In this document: in pieces, positions 31,201-43,200 of the stretch
Layout of the letters: each line of letters starts with the position of its first letter
Position numbering within the stretch: the stretch's first letter is position 1
Origin: Branchiostoma belcheri
Lineage: Eukaryota > Chordata > Leptocardii > Amphioxiformes > Branchiostomatidae
DNA: 64,000 nucleotides
Assembly: GCF_001625305.1 (NCBI RefSeq)
Contig: NW_017804065.1
Coordinates: 2,298,369-2,362,368, forward strand
Direction of reading: 5' to 3'
Translations under genes and position numbers: made by a program
Notes under the pieces: generated by a model
Told to the model about the DNA's origin: nothing
Databases searched by the model: none
Seen by the model: the letters and a program-made list of their open reading frames with translations, nothing else

Positions 31201-34200
31201 TTCTGATGATTTTGTTCCAGATGCCTCGGCCCAGTACGATGACCCCCCCCACCATAGCGGTGCACCCCTCCCCTGTAATATGAATATAACATTGTAATAT
31301 TTCTGATGATTTTGTTCCAGATGCCTCGGCCCAGTACGATGACCCCCCCACCATTGCCGTCCATCCGTCCCCGGTACGAGTGGAGATGAACAGACCCGTG
31401 AGTCTGTCCTGTGGAGCGCGGGGAAAACCTGCGCCGTTCTACCAGTGGTACAAGGACAACACGCTGCTACAGGGGGAGACCAGGAGGGAGATATATGTGA
31501 GTTGTGGAATACACATACATTATGTAACAGTGGGGGGGTTATAGGCGCTACCAACTGTACATGTACCCTTTTAGCCGAGTGGTTAGAGCGTCGGCGTGTG
31601 GACTGGTGCCCGGGTTTGGTCGTGGGTTCAAACCCCGGCCCGGGACCAGTCACTGTGGTTTTTATCTGTTTCTACTCGCTACTCCTGTTTCTTACAGTGG
31701 TTCCCACACCGGGAATCAAACCCGGGCCTTGGGGATGAGATTTATCTATTTCTACTCGCTCCTCCTGTTTTATACAGTGTTTCCCACACCGGGAATCGAA
31801 CCCGGGCCTTAATGCTTGGTGGTGAGATTATTCTGCTGCTGGCTTCCCTGTCTAAGGGGTGGGCAGCAGTCAGCTGGACTGGACTCCACGTCTCCATGTG
31901 ACACAGTGGAGTGGGTCAATGTTGGACAGTCCACACAATTCTAATGTCATTTTGGATGCACTCCATCCATGTCTTCTTTGGTCTACTATGACCTCTGTTG
32001 CCTGGCAACTGCAATTCTGTGATGGTGTTGATGCAGCCACTGGCACGCTTGACGCGCCCAAACCACCGGAGACAACGAGATCGTAGCACCGACAAATATC
32101 AAAGACAGATTCAGATTCAGATTTTATTACCAATGACATAGCAGGTACAATATAAAATCAACACCTGAATTGCGTCATTGCTTACAGATCCGCCTTTAAA
32201 ATCCAAGTATCAAATTCATAATACATGATAAAATACAATTCTAAAAGTCATATCAGGAATAAGATATAAAGGGATATCAGGTAACCTATTTACAAAATGT
32301 TTCTGGTGAGAGCAGCAGACACGTACATGTACGAGCGTGTGTTACAGGTCAGCTCAAACAAACTCAGTGCTCTAAGGATTACGAATACAAGAAGTTTTAA
32401 CAAAGACATTAGCACAAATGCTCCAGCCCCTGGTTTGTTACTGATTGATGTATGATGATGCATGAAGTATGAAGTATGACAAGGAAAAGGCCTCAGACCA
32501 GGATTTGTACCCTGTCTGGACTGATGCATGTTTTATTGGTTTATTTCCCCAGTATGACCAGGCCAAGGCGTCTGACCAGGGAGTGTACCGGTGCCGAGTG
32601 TGGAACAGGGGAGGGGAGAGGTGGTCACAGGGAGCTGAGGTCACTGTGGGTCAGTATGTGTAGTTTGTAGTGCTTTAAGCTGCATTTATTTAATACATTA
32701 GGCCACACCAATTTAATTTCTTGGTTAACGGATTTTTGTAGAAAAATAATGGAGCGGGCAAAAAAATAATAAAAAAATAAAAACAGGCCTAGGCATCCTA
32801 TTATGGCCCAAAATGGTACAATAGGAGCCATGAAGTCAATACACCAGGCTGGTTCAAAATTTTTGAATTTTTAATACTATGCATTGAAAGATGAAAAAAC
32901 TGTAACAACTAGGAAGAAAAGGACTGTTTTCGACTGTTCAGGGCAAAATATGAGCATTTTGCTGTTGATTCTGAATTTTTTTTTTGCAAATCAGAAAAAA
33001 ATGAAGCGGGCAAATCTGTTAACCAAGAAATTAAATTGGTGTGGCCTTATATATAAAAAGTCAATTTTCTGGACATTTCTTTACAATTTCAAGTAAGTTG
33101 AATCAACCCTACTTTTGGTGCTAAAATATGATGCCTTACAAGAGTGTGTTCACAAGCTAGAAAAACAGTGTCAGCCATGTTTGTTTACATACTTAGTATT
33201 TTGTGGTGGTACCACAACCTGATAGTGCTGTTGCATGATGCTAACCAATGGTTTTCTTTCCCCTTCAGTGGTACCTGCTGTGAACCAGTCCTGTGCTCCA
33301 GGTATGTGTACCTTTTTTATCACATCTTCATTCTTTCAACAAGAAAAATGCCACAAGCTTACTGATATCTGTGAGGCAAAAATGCATTGTCACTAGTGCT
33401 GCATACCGGTTCACTGGACTTGGATCCGGACTTGTAAGAATGTTTAGGTTCAAGTCCAAAAACCTAAAAGTCAAGAACCGAGTCTGGACTGATTACCATA
33501 AAAGACCATTTCACATACCCCTTTTCTTTCCAAACCACCTAAAACCTTCCGTAGATTGCAAAATCTTTGCTGCAAAATGAAGAAAACATTGCCATCGGGC
33601 ATTGTCAAGTGTCGGCCTCCATGTTATGTGGCCAAAGTTTCACCCAGACAACATTGCAAGGTTGCCAACATGCAATTTGTATATGCCATGGGTTTAAGTC
33701 TGGAACTGAACCTAAACCTCTTGACTTGAATCCGGACCTGAACCTAAATGTGGGTTTAGGTATATATGCAGCACTAATTGTCGCTGACATAAAACAGTTA
33801 CTTGCTTTGTATTATAGTCTGTACCAAAAAAAACATAAAGGGCTTGTTTTGGGGCTATTTCAAACACTTCAAGTATGAAATGATGGCAAAAAAGAAATTT
33901 CAGTAAAATTAATATCAATATCAGACAGATTATTCATCTAGAATATTTTTTTGTTTTAAATTTCATTGGATGTCGTTAACATATCAGAGAATTTAATTTT
34001 TTTTTTTCCGAACTTGCTGATAGTTGCTTTCAAACATTGAAGTGTATGTACTTTGTATTTCAAACAATGTAAGTTAGCAAGGAACTTCAGAGATGTCAAT
34101 AATGTATATTAATCTGCTATTTGCATTGCTTAGTCTTATTCTCTAGTTTCCTTCTACCTTGTCTCCCCAACGACCAGAAGGTCAAGTAAGTACTAGGTAG

Positions 34201-37200
34201 GTAGGTAGGTAATTTTCTTACTTAAGGCCACACCAATTTAATTTGTGGTTCTCGGATTTTTTCAGAAAAAATATGAAGCGACAGGGCGAAAAAAATAAAA
34301 ATAAAAACAGGCCTAGGCATCCTATTATAGTCCCAAATGTTTCGATTGGAGCCATGAAGTCAACACAAAAGGCTGGGATAAAATTTGAAACAATGAATTT
34401 TGAACTTTTAACCAAACCACTGCATTAAAAGATTNNNNNNNNNNNNNNNNNNNNCCAAAATTCGTGACCCTAGCATGTACAGATCGCGAGATATCAAAAC
34501 CGGAAGTTCTGCTGCAGTACCAACAGAAGCCGCCAGGGGACCCAAAATCTAATCATTTCTAGCTCTCATGAAGACCTACTCACCTACCAAGTTTCATGAC
34601 AATGCATACTAAGCTTCTTGAGTTATGCTGTTCACAGACAGACAGACAGACAGACAGACGGACAAACGCTACTGAAAACATAACCTTCTTGGCGAAGGTA
34701 AAAACAGGCCTTGGCATCCTATTATAGCCCCAAATGCTTTGATTGGAGCCATGAAGTCAACACAAAAGGCTGGGATAAAATTTGAAACAATGAATTTTGA
34801 ACTTTTAACCAAACCACTGCATTAAAAGATTGAAAAACTGTAAGAACTAGGAAGAAAAGGACTTTCCTCAACTGTTGGGAGCAAAATATGAGCATTTTTT
34901 AGTTGATTCTGAACCAGAATCTTTTTTTTTTTTTTGCAAATCAGAAAAAAATGAAGAGGCGAATCCGAGAACCAACAAATTAAAATTGGTGTGGCCTAAC
35001 GGAAAGAAAAGTACCCTGCGAAGCTTGTCTCTGAAGTAAAACAGAAAAAGACTGATGACAACTTTACTGGAGACACAAAACCAACAGATTATCTTTTTCC
35101 AGGTATCCCAGAGATTGTGATGCCGCCAGTATCGGGAGATTGTGTTCTGGGGGGGACGGCTAAGTTCATTTGTGAGGCCCGAGGGCACGGACAGCTCATC
35201 TACCAGTGGTACAAGGATTACAGACCTGTCCCTGGTATGTTGGCTTTCAAAACATTTCATAATGGTTTATTAGTTAAAGGTGCTACTGTAGTTGTGTCAA
35301 GATGTATAAAGAGTAACATTTGCAAAGCAAATGCATAATGTTTACTTTGAAGTTCGTATGTGGTCTGCTCTGTTCATTCTTACTCAGACACATTCATATA
35401 TACATTATATATAGTGACAGGAGTCTAAATCCCTCCTGCTATAAAATTGCAACATGATGTAACCCAGCACCAGTTGCTATGGTGATAGATGTCTGGTTCA
35501 GGTCTTTGACCTTTTGTGTTTGGAACGGAAGAGGAAACAATATACTTAGTCTAGTCAAGGAGGTTATCTTTTTTAAACTCCTTGGTCTAGTAATATTTTC
35601 CTTCAGTAAACATAAAAAGGGGGATCCTCGTACTTATTTGGTAACATGTAATACTGTTATTCCTAATATTTTCACGGTACTTTTATGTTTTCTACTACAT
35701 GTACTGTTTTCACAGTGACTTCTGTACCGTGGACTTATCATTAACCATAATTTTGTCAATCAGTTGTCTTGATATGATGAAAAGGAAACAATGCTTAAAT
35801 TCTATTTTTTTCTCTAGGAGGGGACCGCAGTGTTCTATGGATACCACAGGTGACGTTAGACCTGCTCGGCTCATACCAGTGTCGGGTGTCGAATTCCGCG
35901 GGGGACGTCATGTCCAAACCTGTGTCGCTCAAGCTGCCAAAAGACGACTTTCCAATGGGTGGGTGGATTTAGTTAGCAGCAGTGCTAAGAAACAGATTGC
36001 CAGGAAATTAAAGATGTCAGACTTCACCCCTATACCCATACTGCTTTGCACCAGAATCTTCCATTCCCACAGACAAAAGTACATTTGTATAATCGATGAG
36101 TTCAGAGGATGTGTGGCATTGCTGCATGTATTTGGGATTGCAGAGATACATTGTAGACATATTAGACACACAGTCAGACATACAAACAAACAGACATACC
36201 AAAAACTATGCTTTATTCCCTTACAAATTTCTGACAAAAGAAAGCCATTTTGCATCTTTAAACTTTGACAACATGTTTAACATTTTTCACCCTTTTTGTT
36301 TTTGTATTATTTTGCAGGCCCAGAAAAACCAGTTGAACGATATTATGGTAGGTTACAAAGTTGTATTACATGTATCTTACAATTAAGAACTTACACCTTT
36401 TGACAGTTTCATACCATTAATATCAATTATTTTATCTCATTTTGCCAATTTTTGGACAATACAAAGTCTCAGAATTTATAAAATGTGTGCATGACATGTA
36501 ACAATTTTTTGGGTTACTACTAACTTACTAGTGAATTCTTTCATCAGTGACAACTTGGAAGAATAAGGATACTAACCTCCAAATTATCTTGTTTACGGAG
36601 TGGCCTAATCTCGCGAGAGCGCGAGACTAGGCCCGGGACTTGCATCGGTCTGTCGGGTCCCACCCCCCGCTGCCTCCCTCCGGAGTAAGGGTAGGCAAGT
36701 CTCGGGCCTAAGTCTCGCGCTCTCGCGAGATTAGGCCACTCCGTGAACAAGATGGACTGATAGCCATCGAAAATTTGGGGGTTAGTATCCTTATCCTTCC
36801 AAAGTTGTCACTGATGAAAGAATTCACTAGGAACTGTATCTATACGTGACAAATGAATCTCTTCAACGATAACAATTTTTTGTTTTTTCAGCTACAGACA
36901 AGGTTGCTCTTGTTATCGGCAACCAAGATTACCGCAACCAGGATAACCTGGAGGCCTCCATCAACGATGCCTACACCTTGTCCAACATCTTAAGGAATGA
37001 GCTGGACTTTAAGGTGGTGGCGCTGACCAACCTGGACCTGCAGGACATGACCAACGCTGTCCAGGCTTTCTGTGAGCTGCTGGACGAAGGAGTTTATGGT
37101 AAATTCAAATTTCTTATACATTGTATAATTAATTATATTGTATAATTAATATTGTACATTTTTATATCATCCTGGGCTGTTCTGCAATGTGATAACTAGT

Positions 37201-40200
37201 GGTAAAATGCAGGGTTCTATTTGGTATTCCAAGTGTTCCATAGAATAACACATTTTGTGAGCGCTGAGTGTGTACCACCTTATCAAATATCGACTTCGGA
37301 CTTTTTTTGTTTAGGGACACCAAATTTTGACACACATGATCACAATGACTGCTGACAATTCCAGACATCATATTATCAGCAACGTTTAAATGCTACAAGA
37401 AAAAGATGGGTGATATCACAATCATAATAAACAACACAGGCTAAAAACCTCCTTCCTGAAAGTCCATTGGTCAGCTGGCACCACGGTATAAATGACCTAG
37501 ACAACAACCTGTTAATACTTAGTCTAGTAGTAGACGATACCACACTTCATTCACCCAGGTATGTTTCATTCCCTACAAATACTGCTAAAATGTCCCAAAT
37601 CACAAATTATGTTTCTTTGCGGTCTCAATAACTATCCAAGTACCAAAATTCAAACAAATCAGTCCAAAGGGTCGTGTCAGTTATACAAAAAATACCAAAA
37701 ACAGTACCTTCCCGTGGAAGGATATCTGTATCTGTATAGCTGGTATAACCGCCTTTCAGCGCAACACACCAGCTTCACAGGCACGCGGCGCGGCGGCAGC
37801 TGGCTACATTACACCAATGAACTTGTTACACCTAACCTTTGAACATCTAACTCTAGACATTGTTTAAAGCAATCCAATGATAATGCCCCTACTGTACTTG
37901 GTGACAGTGAGTTCTACTCTGCGATAGTTCTAGGAAAGAATGAATTCTTGAACACCTCAGTCCTTGGTTGATAACTCTGGTACTTGATTAGGCATGGCTT
38001 AATTATGTATCTATTATTAATATATCTCATAAAAAAACTACTGTATGACAGTGAAAGTTTCAGACTCTGTGTGGTCCTTGTGTGGCAGGTGTGTTCTACT
38101 ATGGAGGCCACGGCTATGAGAACAGGGGACAGCAGTTCATGATGCCGATCGATGTGCCCACCACGTACCGGGCGGCTGACTGCGTGTGTGCTCAGATGGT
38201 GCTGAAGAAGATGCAGGAGAAAAGCACGGGGCTAAACCTGCTGCTACTGGACATGTGCAGGATGAGGTGAAGTTTGTGTGTTTGGCATTATAGCTGGTAC
38301 ACCACCTTTACACTTTAGGCCACACCAATTTAATTTGTTGTTTCTCGGATTTTTTCAGAAAAAACATGAAGCAACAGGGCGAAATATTAAAAGAAAAAAA
38401 AACAGGCCAAGGCACCCCATAATAGTTGGAAATGTTACAATATGAGCCATGAAGTGAACATACCAGGCTGGTTTATAATCAAAGCAATAGATTTTTAACT
38501 TTTAATGAAACAAAATTGCATTGTTATGTACATTGGAAAACTTTAAGAACTAGGAAGAAAGGGATTTTCTTCAACCGTTGGGGCCAAAATATGTCTGAGC
38601 ATTTTGCAATTTTTAGAACAAAAAAGAAATTTTTTTTTTTTTGCAAATCAGAAAAATATGGACAGGGTGATCCGAGAAGCAATAAATTAAATTGGTGTGG
38701 CCTTACATGCAAACAGTTTGATCTAAATGTTGTGCATTATAAGTTTTCTTGTAGCTTACCACTGGGTGACCTATGTGTGGATTAGACTATAACCTCCTTG
38801 ATCCACACTTAAAACAAGAGGATAAGGATATAGGAGAGGACTGTCTGCCACCAGGTGTTTGCCAATCTATTTAACATTTATTTAATGTTTGCTTCAATCT
38901 TGTACATAATGTTTGCTTCTACAGGAATAAGGACTGTTCCCAGCCACCCACAGAGGAGTGGGACATCGACAGGCCCAGAGGGAACGTGGTGTTTGGCTTT
39001 GCTACGTAAGTCTGGATCACCTTTCTGTGATTTTATATATTTGTTGTTTCTCAGATCTTGTGAGAAAAGAAATGAAGCAACAGGGCAATAAACAGGCCTT
39101 GGCATCCTATGATCATACAAAAGCACTTAGTCATTAGAAGACGTCAACAAAGCAGGTTCAACTTGGCTAAGATATTATTCAAACAATAAATTATAAAAAA
39201 AAAACTTTTATCAAACCGCTGCATTGATAGATAATAACTAGGAAGACATTCAATGACTTTGGTCAACTTTTGGACCAAAAATATAAAGTAAGTGAAGAAA
39301 TCAGAATTTCAAAGTGAAGTGAGCAAATTCTAGAATGACTGTCATTGTCATTAAAATTGTGTGACCTAACATATTTTCACTTTTCACATCCTCTTATGTA
39401 TTAAGAAAAATCTGACTAGTCCTTCATAGTCAATACACTGTACTTAAAAAAAAGGCTTTATCATTATTGTGAAGTACATGTAGCAATAATTATTGTGCTG
39501 ACTACTGTATTTAGAAAAGTAATATGTACATGTATAATGTATGTATGCATGTATGTATGTATGTATGAAAGTCCCATAACCGCGACGGTCGTAGGGGCAT
39601 ATATGATACCCCCTCTTTTTCTGATATAGTTGCACGAATGCAGAGGCGTTTGAAGTACACGGAGAGAGAAATGGGATCTTCATGTCGTACCTGAGGAGGC
39701 ACATCACCCAGCCACTAAAAGTCACACACATGCTGGAGCAGGTCCAGAAAGGTCGGCATGTTTGTTTGTTTTGGTTAAGAAAATTAGGTATTAGAGGAAG
39801 AAAGTACAAAAAAATGTAGTTTGGTGCCTAATGGTTTAGTAAAAATGTTTTTTGTTATATCTTTTGACCTCATTTGTTGACGTCTCTCACCATGGTACCT
39901 GGTGTTGGGTTATATAATGTTGCAATTTTATAGTAGGAGAGATTTATACTCCTGTCTCCATATAAATGACTGTATTTGAGTTAGAATTAACAGAGCAGAC
40001 CACATGCGAAGCTAAACATTGTGCATTTTCTTTGCAAATCTTAATTCTAGTTTGTCAGATTGTATTTGATCCCTGACTTGATGAAGCAAGTTTAAAATGC
40101 AATTTCCAACACAAAAAATTGTACTCACCTAAAGTTTCCACTGTACAACTGCAGTCTTTGTCAAGGAAAGAGCAATCCACCGCTTCTGTGACGTCACGCA

Positions 40201-43200
40201 GATAACACACGTGACTCAGTGAGCAGTGGATCATAGGTTGCAGAAAGTCTGTGGCACCCCCCGTCATTACAACCATCCCTCAATAGAGACGGGGGGCGCC
40301 ACAGACTTCCTGCAACCTATGATCCACTGCTCACTGAGTCACGTGTGTTATCTGTGTGACGTCACAGAAGCGGTGACTGGAGTAACTGTTGTACAGTCGA
40401 AAATTTGGGTGAGTCCAATTTGTTGTGCTGGAAATAATTATTGCATTTTTAAGTTGCTTCATAATGATTTCAGTTACCATCACAGATGAACTTTCAAGAT
40501 AAGATCCCTGACTGTGCTGTTGCCCACACAGGTGTTGGACAGGACAAACAGGCGTCACATGTCCAGTTCCCACAGATCAGTTCAGACCTGCGCGAGGACA
40601 GGACGTTACGGGACCCGATCAGCTTCCACGGTCACACGCAACAGTTCTGTGTCAGGAACCAGAGGTGGGCGGCGGCACATGGTAGGTCTTTACTTTTATT
40701 TTATTTTCCGTCATTTTTATACAGGGTGGCCGATTAAGTGATTACACTTCTTTTCAATGGGGCCCTGTTTTACACAACAAAACACAACAGTCACAAAAAC
40801 AGTAAAATAGGGATACAGTAAATGATAATGGCAATAATAATAAAGAAAAAACAGTAACTAACCAATAACATTAATAAATAATGATAATAACAAAAAGTAC
40901 AAATTGCCCAGTCCAGTCATTGTCCAGTCCAGTTTGTTGGCATGGAGGGGTCAGAGGTCAGGCCAATTTTTACATCTCATTTTAAAAGTAGACATGGACG
41001 GGCAGGTCTTTTATCATGTGGCAACATATTCCAGAGGATAGGGCCTATATAGGAGAACTTGCACTTGCCACATTCAAGGCACACTAAGGGCAGTTTCAAG
41101 GATACAAATGTAGGTCCTTATAATAGTTTCACTATGTTAGGGTGCACAGTCAAATTTGCCCAAATGACCTATAAGATGACTATATTAAGGCCAAATGAAA
41201 TCAAATACATGCTTCCTTATGTTTCCATTTAACGTTTAGTTGGTATACATATTACTGTAAATCACTTTATATTTTGTGGTAGCAAAGTTTTGCGGTCTGA
41301 GAAAAATGGAGATGTTTGCGGAACTACTATATGTGTAGTAGGGTGATACTGAATGCCTGACGTGTTGTACTTTATTTGACGACATACCCTGTTACCTGGG
41401 AAAACACACATCTCAATGCGAAATCTCAGTGCAAACATTTGGTATACCTATTCCAAATTCGGTATCTGAGAATTTGGTATCTGAGAATTTGCACTGAGCA
41501 CATGCAAAACACTTATCATTCTGTGGGACTTTTGGATGCCTGTGTGATAACTGTGTTAGAACCCCATGTGATAAGGCTAAATATCACACCCTTATAACTT
41601 ATTGGGGTCCAGGTATTACATGAATACCACTTACAACTAGAAGAGTAACATTTTCAAAGCAAATGTATAATGTTTACCTTCGGATATGGTCTGCTATAAT
41701 ATTAATTCTTACTCAAACACATTCACATACATGTACATGTATATGGTAACAGGAGTCTAAATGCCTACTGAAAAATTGCAACTTTATGTAACCCAACACC
41801 AGTTACTATGGTGACAGACATCAACAAAAGAGGCCATTGGCCAGGTCAGAGGTTAGTGTTTGGAACAGAAGAAGAAGAAATGGAGCAAAAACAATATGTT
41901 TTCCTTCGGTAAACATAATTCTTCAGTAAATGTATTACTGGTTGCTCCTTGATATTTTAGTCATTGATAATGGCAGTAGCACCTAAAACTTTCTCTGTCT
42001 CTTCAGAGCTTCCAGAGGCCATCAACTTCGAATTCCCGAGCTGTGGAGTTCACGTCAGGCTCGGCTTCTTTGCAGAGTTCTCCAATGTCATGGTCATGTA
42101 CCTGACCGTACTGGACCTGGGCAAAACACAGCGATGTCTCCCGTCTTTAAGGGACTTTCCTCCGGTACGTAAGCAGTTTGTGAGCCCCGGCTTTGTACTG
42201 AGAATCAGAGAATTGGGTGGTTGGTTCATTCAACCGTTTGGGTGTTAAATACAGTAACTGTTACAGATACAGCATGAAAACCAAGCAGATGTCAGGAGGG
42301 AAAGAGCGGCTGAATGAAACAAGATTAGTGACACAAATCTTTATCACACATTGCGCATCTAAGTCCTGTCTTACTAGCATTAGTCCAATCCAAGTCGCGA
42401 AGGTGACCAATTATTTGAGTCACATCATAATCACAGTGTCACATTATACTTCTACTGCAGCTCAGTGTGAAATGGAATAAAATGAAGTGGTGATGATGTA
42501 CATGGCCTTATTTAATTCTAAGCTGTGTTAATATAATGTTGTAATTGTTGTCAATGTATTTATGTTTTGTACATTTGTGTAAATGTGTGTCATGTGTGTC
42601 TTGAAACACCACAGGAAGAATAGCTGCAATACAGTTTTTGTAAGCTACATGTAAGTGTGGATCCCAATAAAGTCAAAGTCACATTATACCTAATAGTAGC
42701 TATTCCCATATTGGCATCCGGACAGCTTTTTTAAACATCATTTCTTGTTTAACTGACAATTCAATTTACTGTTCTGGAAATGAAGCAAAGTAACATGCAT
42801 GACTGGGTGAATGACCAGACTATGATTTGAAATCTTTCCATTTTCAGGGGGTTGAAATTGATGTCAAGTTCTCGAACAAGGACAAAGTTGAGGTATGTGG
42901 GTAAACTTGGTCTTCTTTTCTTCATCCTGCCTCAGTGTGGTTTACATTAACACTGTTGTTTGTTTGGTTGTTGAAAGGCTGGCATGCACTTTGCCTGAGT
43001 GTGGATTCTTCTTTCTTTCTTATACTTGTATCAAGCACAGTCATCTTCAAATCCGAAGGACTACCAACTTGAAGATATCAAGAACTAATTTGAAATTCTA
43101 ACTGTAGTAAACAAGAAATCAGAAATTTCAAACTTCTTGGAAGTACATGTACATGTAGTTAAACTTCTGGGAATTGTTTGTGTTAATGAATTACATAGAA

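Larger units (their letters stand above)
30406..35958 (+). other. MALT1 Ig domains 1-3 (exons 3-8)
   Basis: Ig1 lies in one exon (LKCQAVGFPYPRYQWYHGN, then DAGQYICRI). Ig2 is split over 31321-31496 and 32553-32649 (LSCGARGKPAPFYQWYKDN, then DQGVYRCRV). Ig3 is split over 35103-35234 and 35818-35958 (FICEARGHGQLIYQWYKDY, then LLGSYQCRV). An 11-codon exon at 33269-33301 links Ig2 and Ig3. All show the C...YQWY...Y.C core of I-set folds. Confidence 0.92.
36892..39751 (+). other. MALT1 paracaspase catalytic exons 10-13
   Basis: Exon 10: ATDKVALVIGNQDY...LDFKVVALTNLDL. Exon 11: catalytic YYGGHGYE and LDMCRMR. Exon 12: IDRPRGNVVFGFAT. Exon 13: CTNAEAFEVHGERNGIFMSY. Both catalytic residues fall in one exon (38089-38266). 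All elements expected for an active clan CD peptidase are present. Confidence 0.95.

Noticed and set aside
31561-31660. Functional tRNA gene
   Set aside because: A- and B-box-like parts exist but the acceptor stem and anticodon arm do not pair, and the same segment recurs as a SINE-like repeat.
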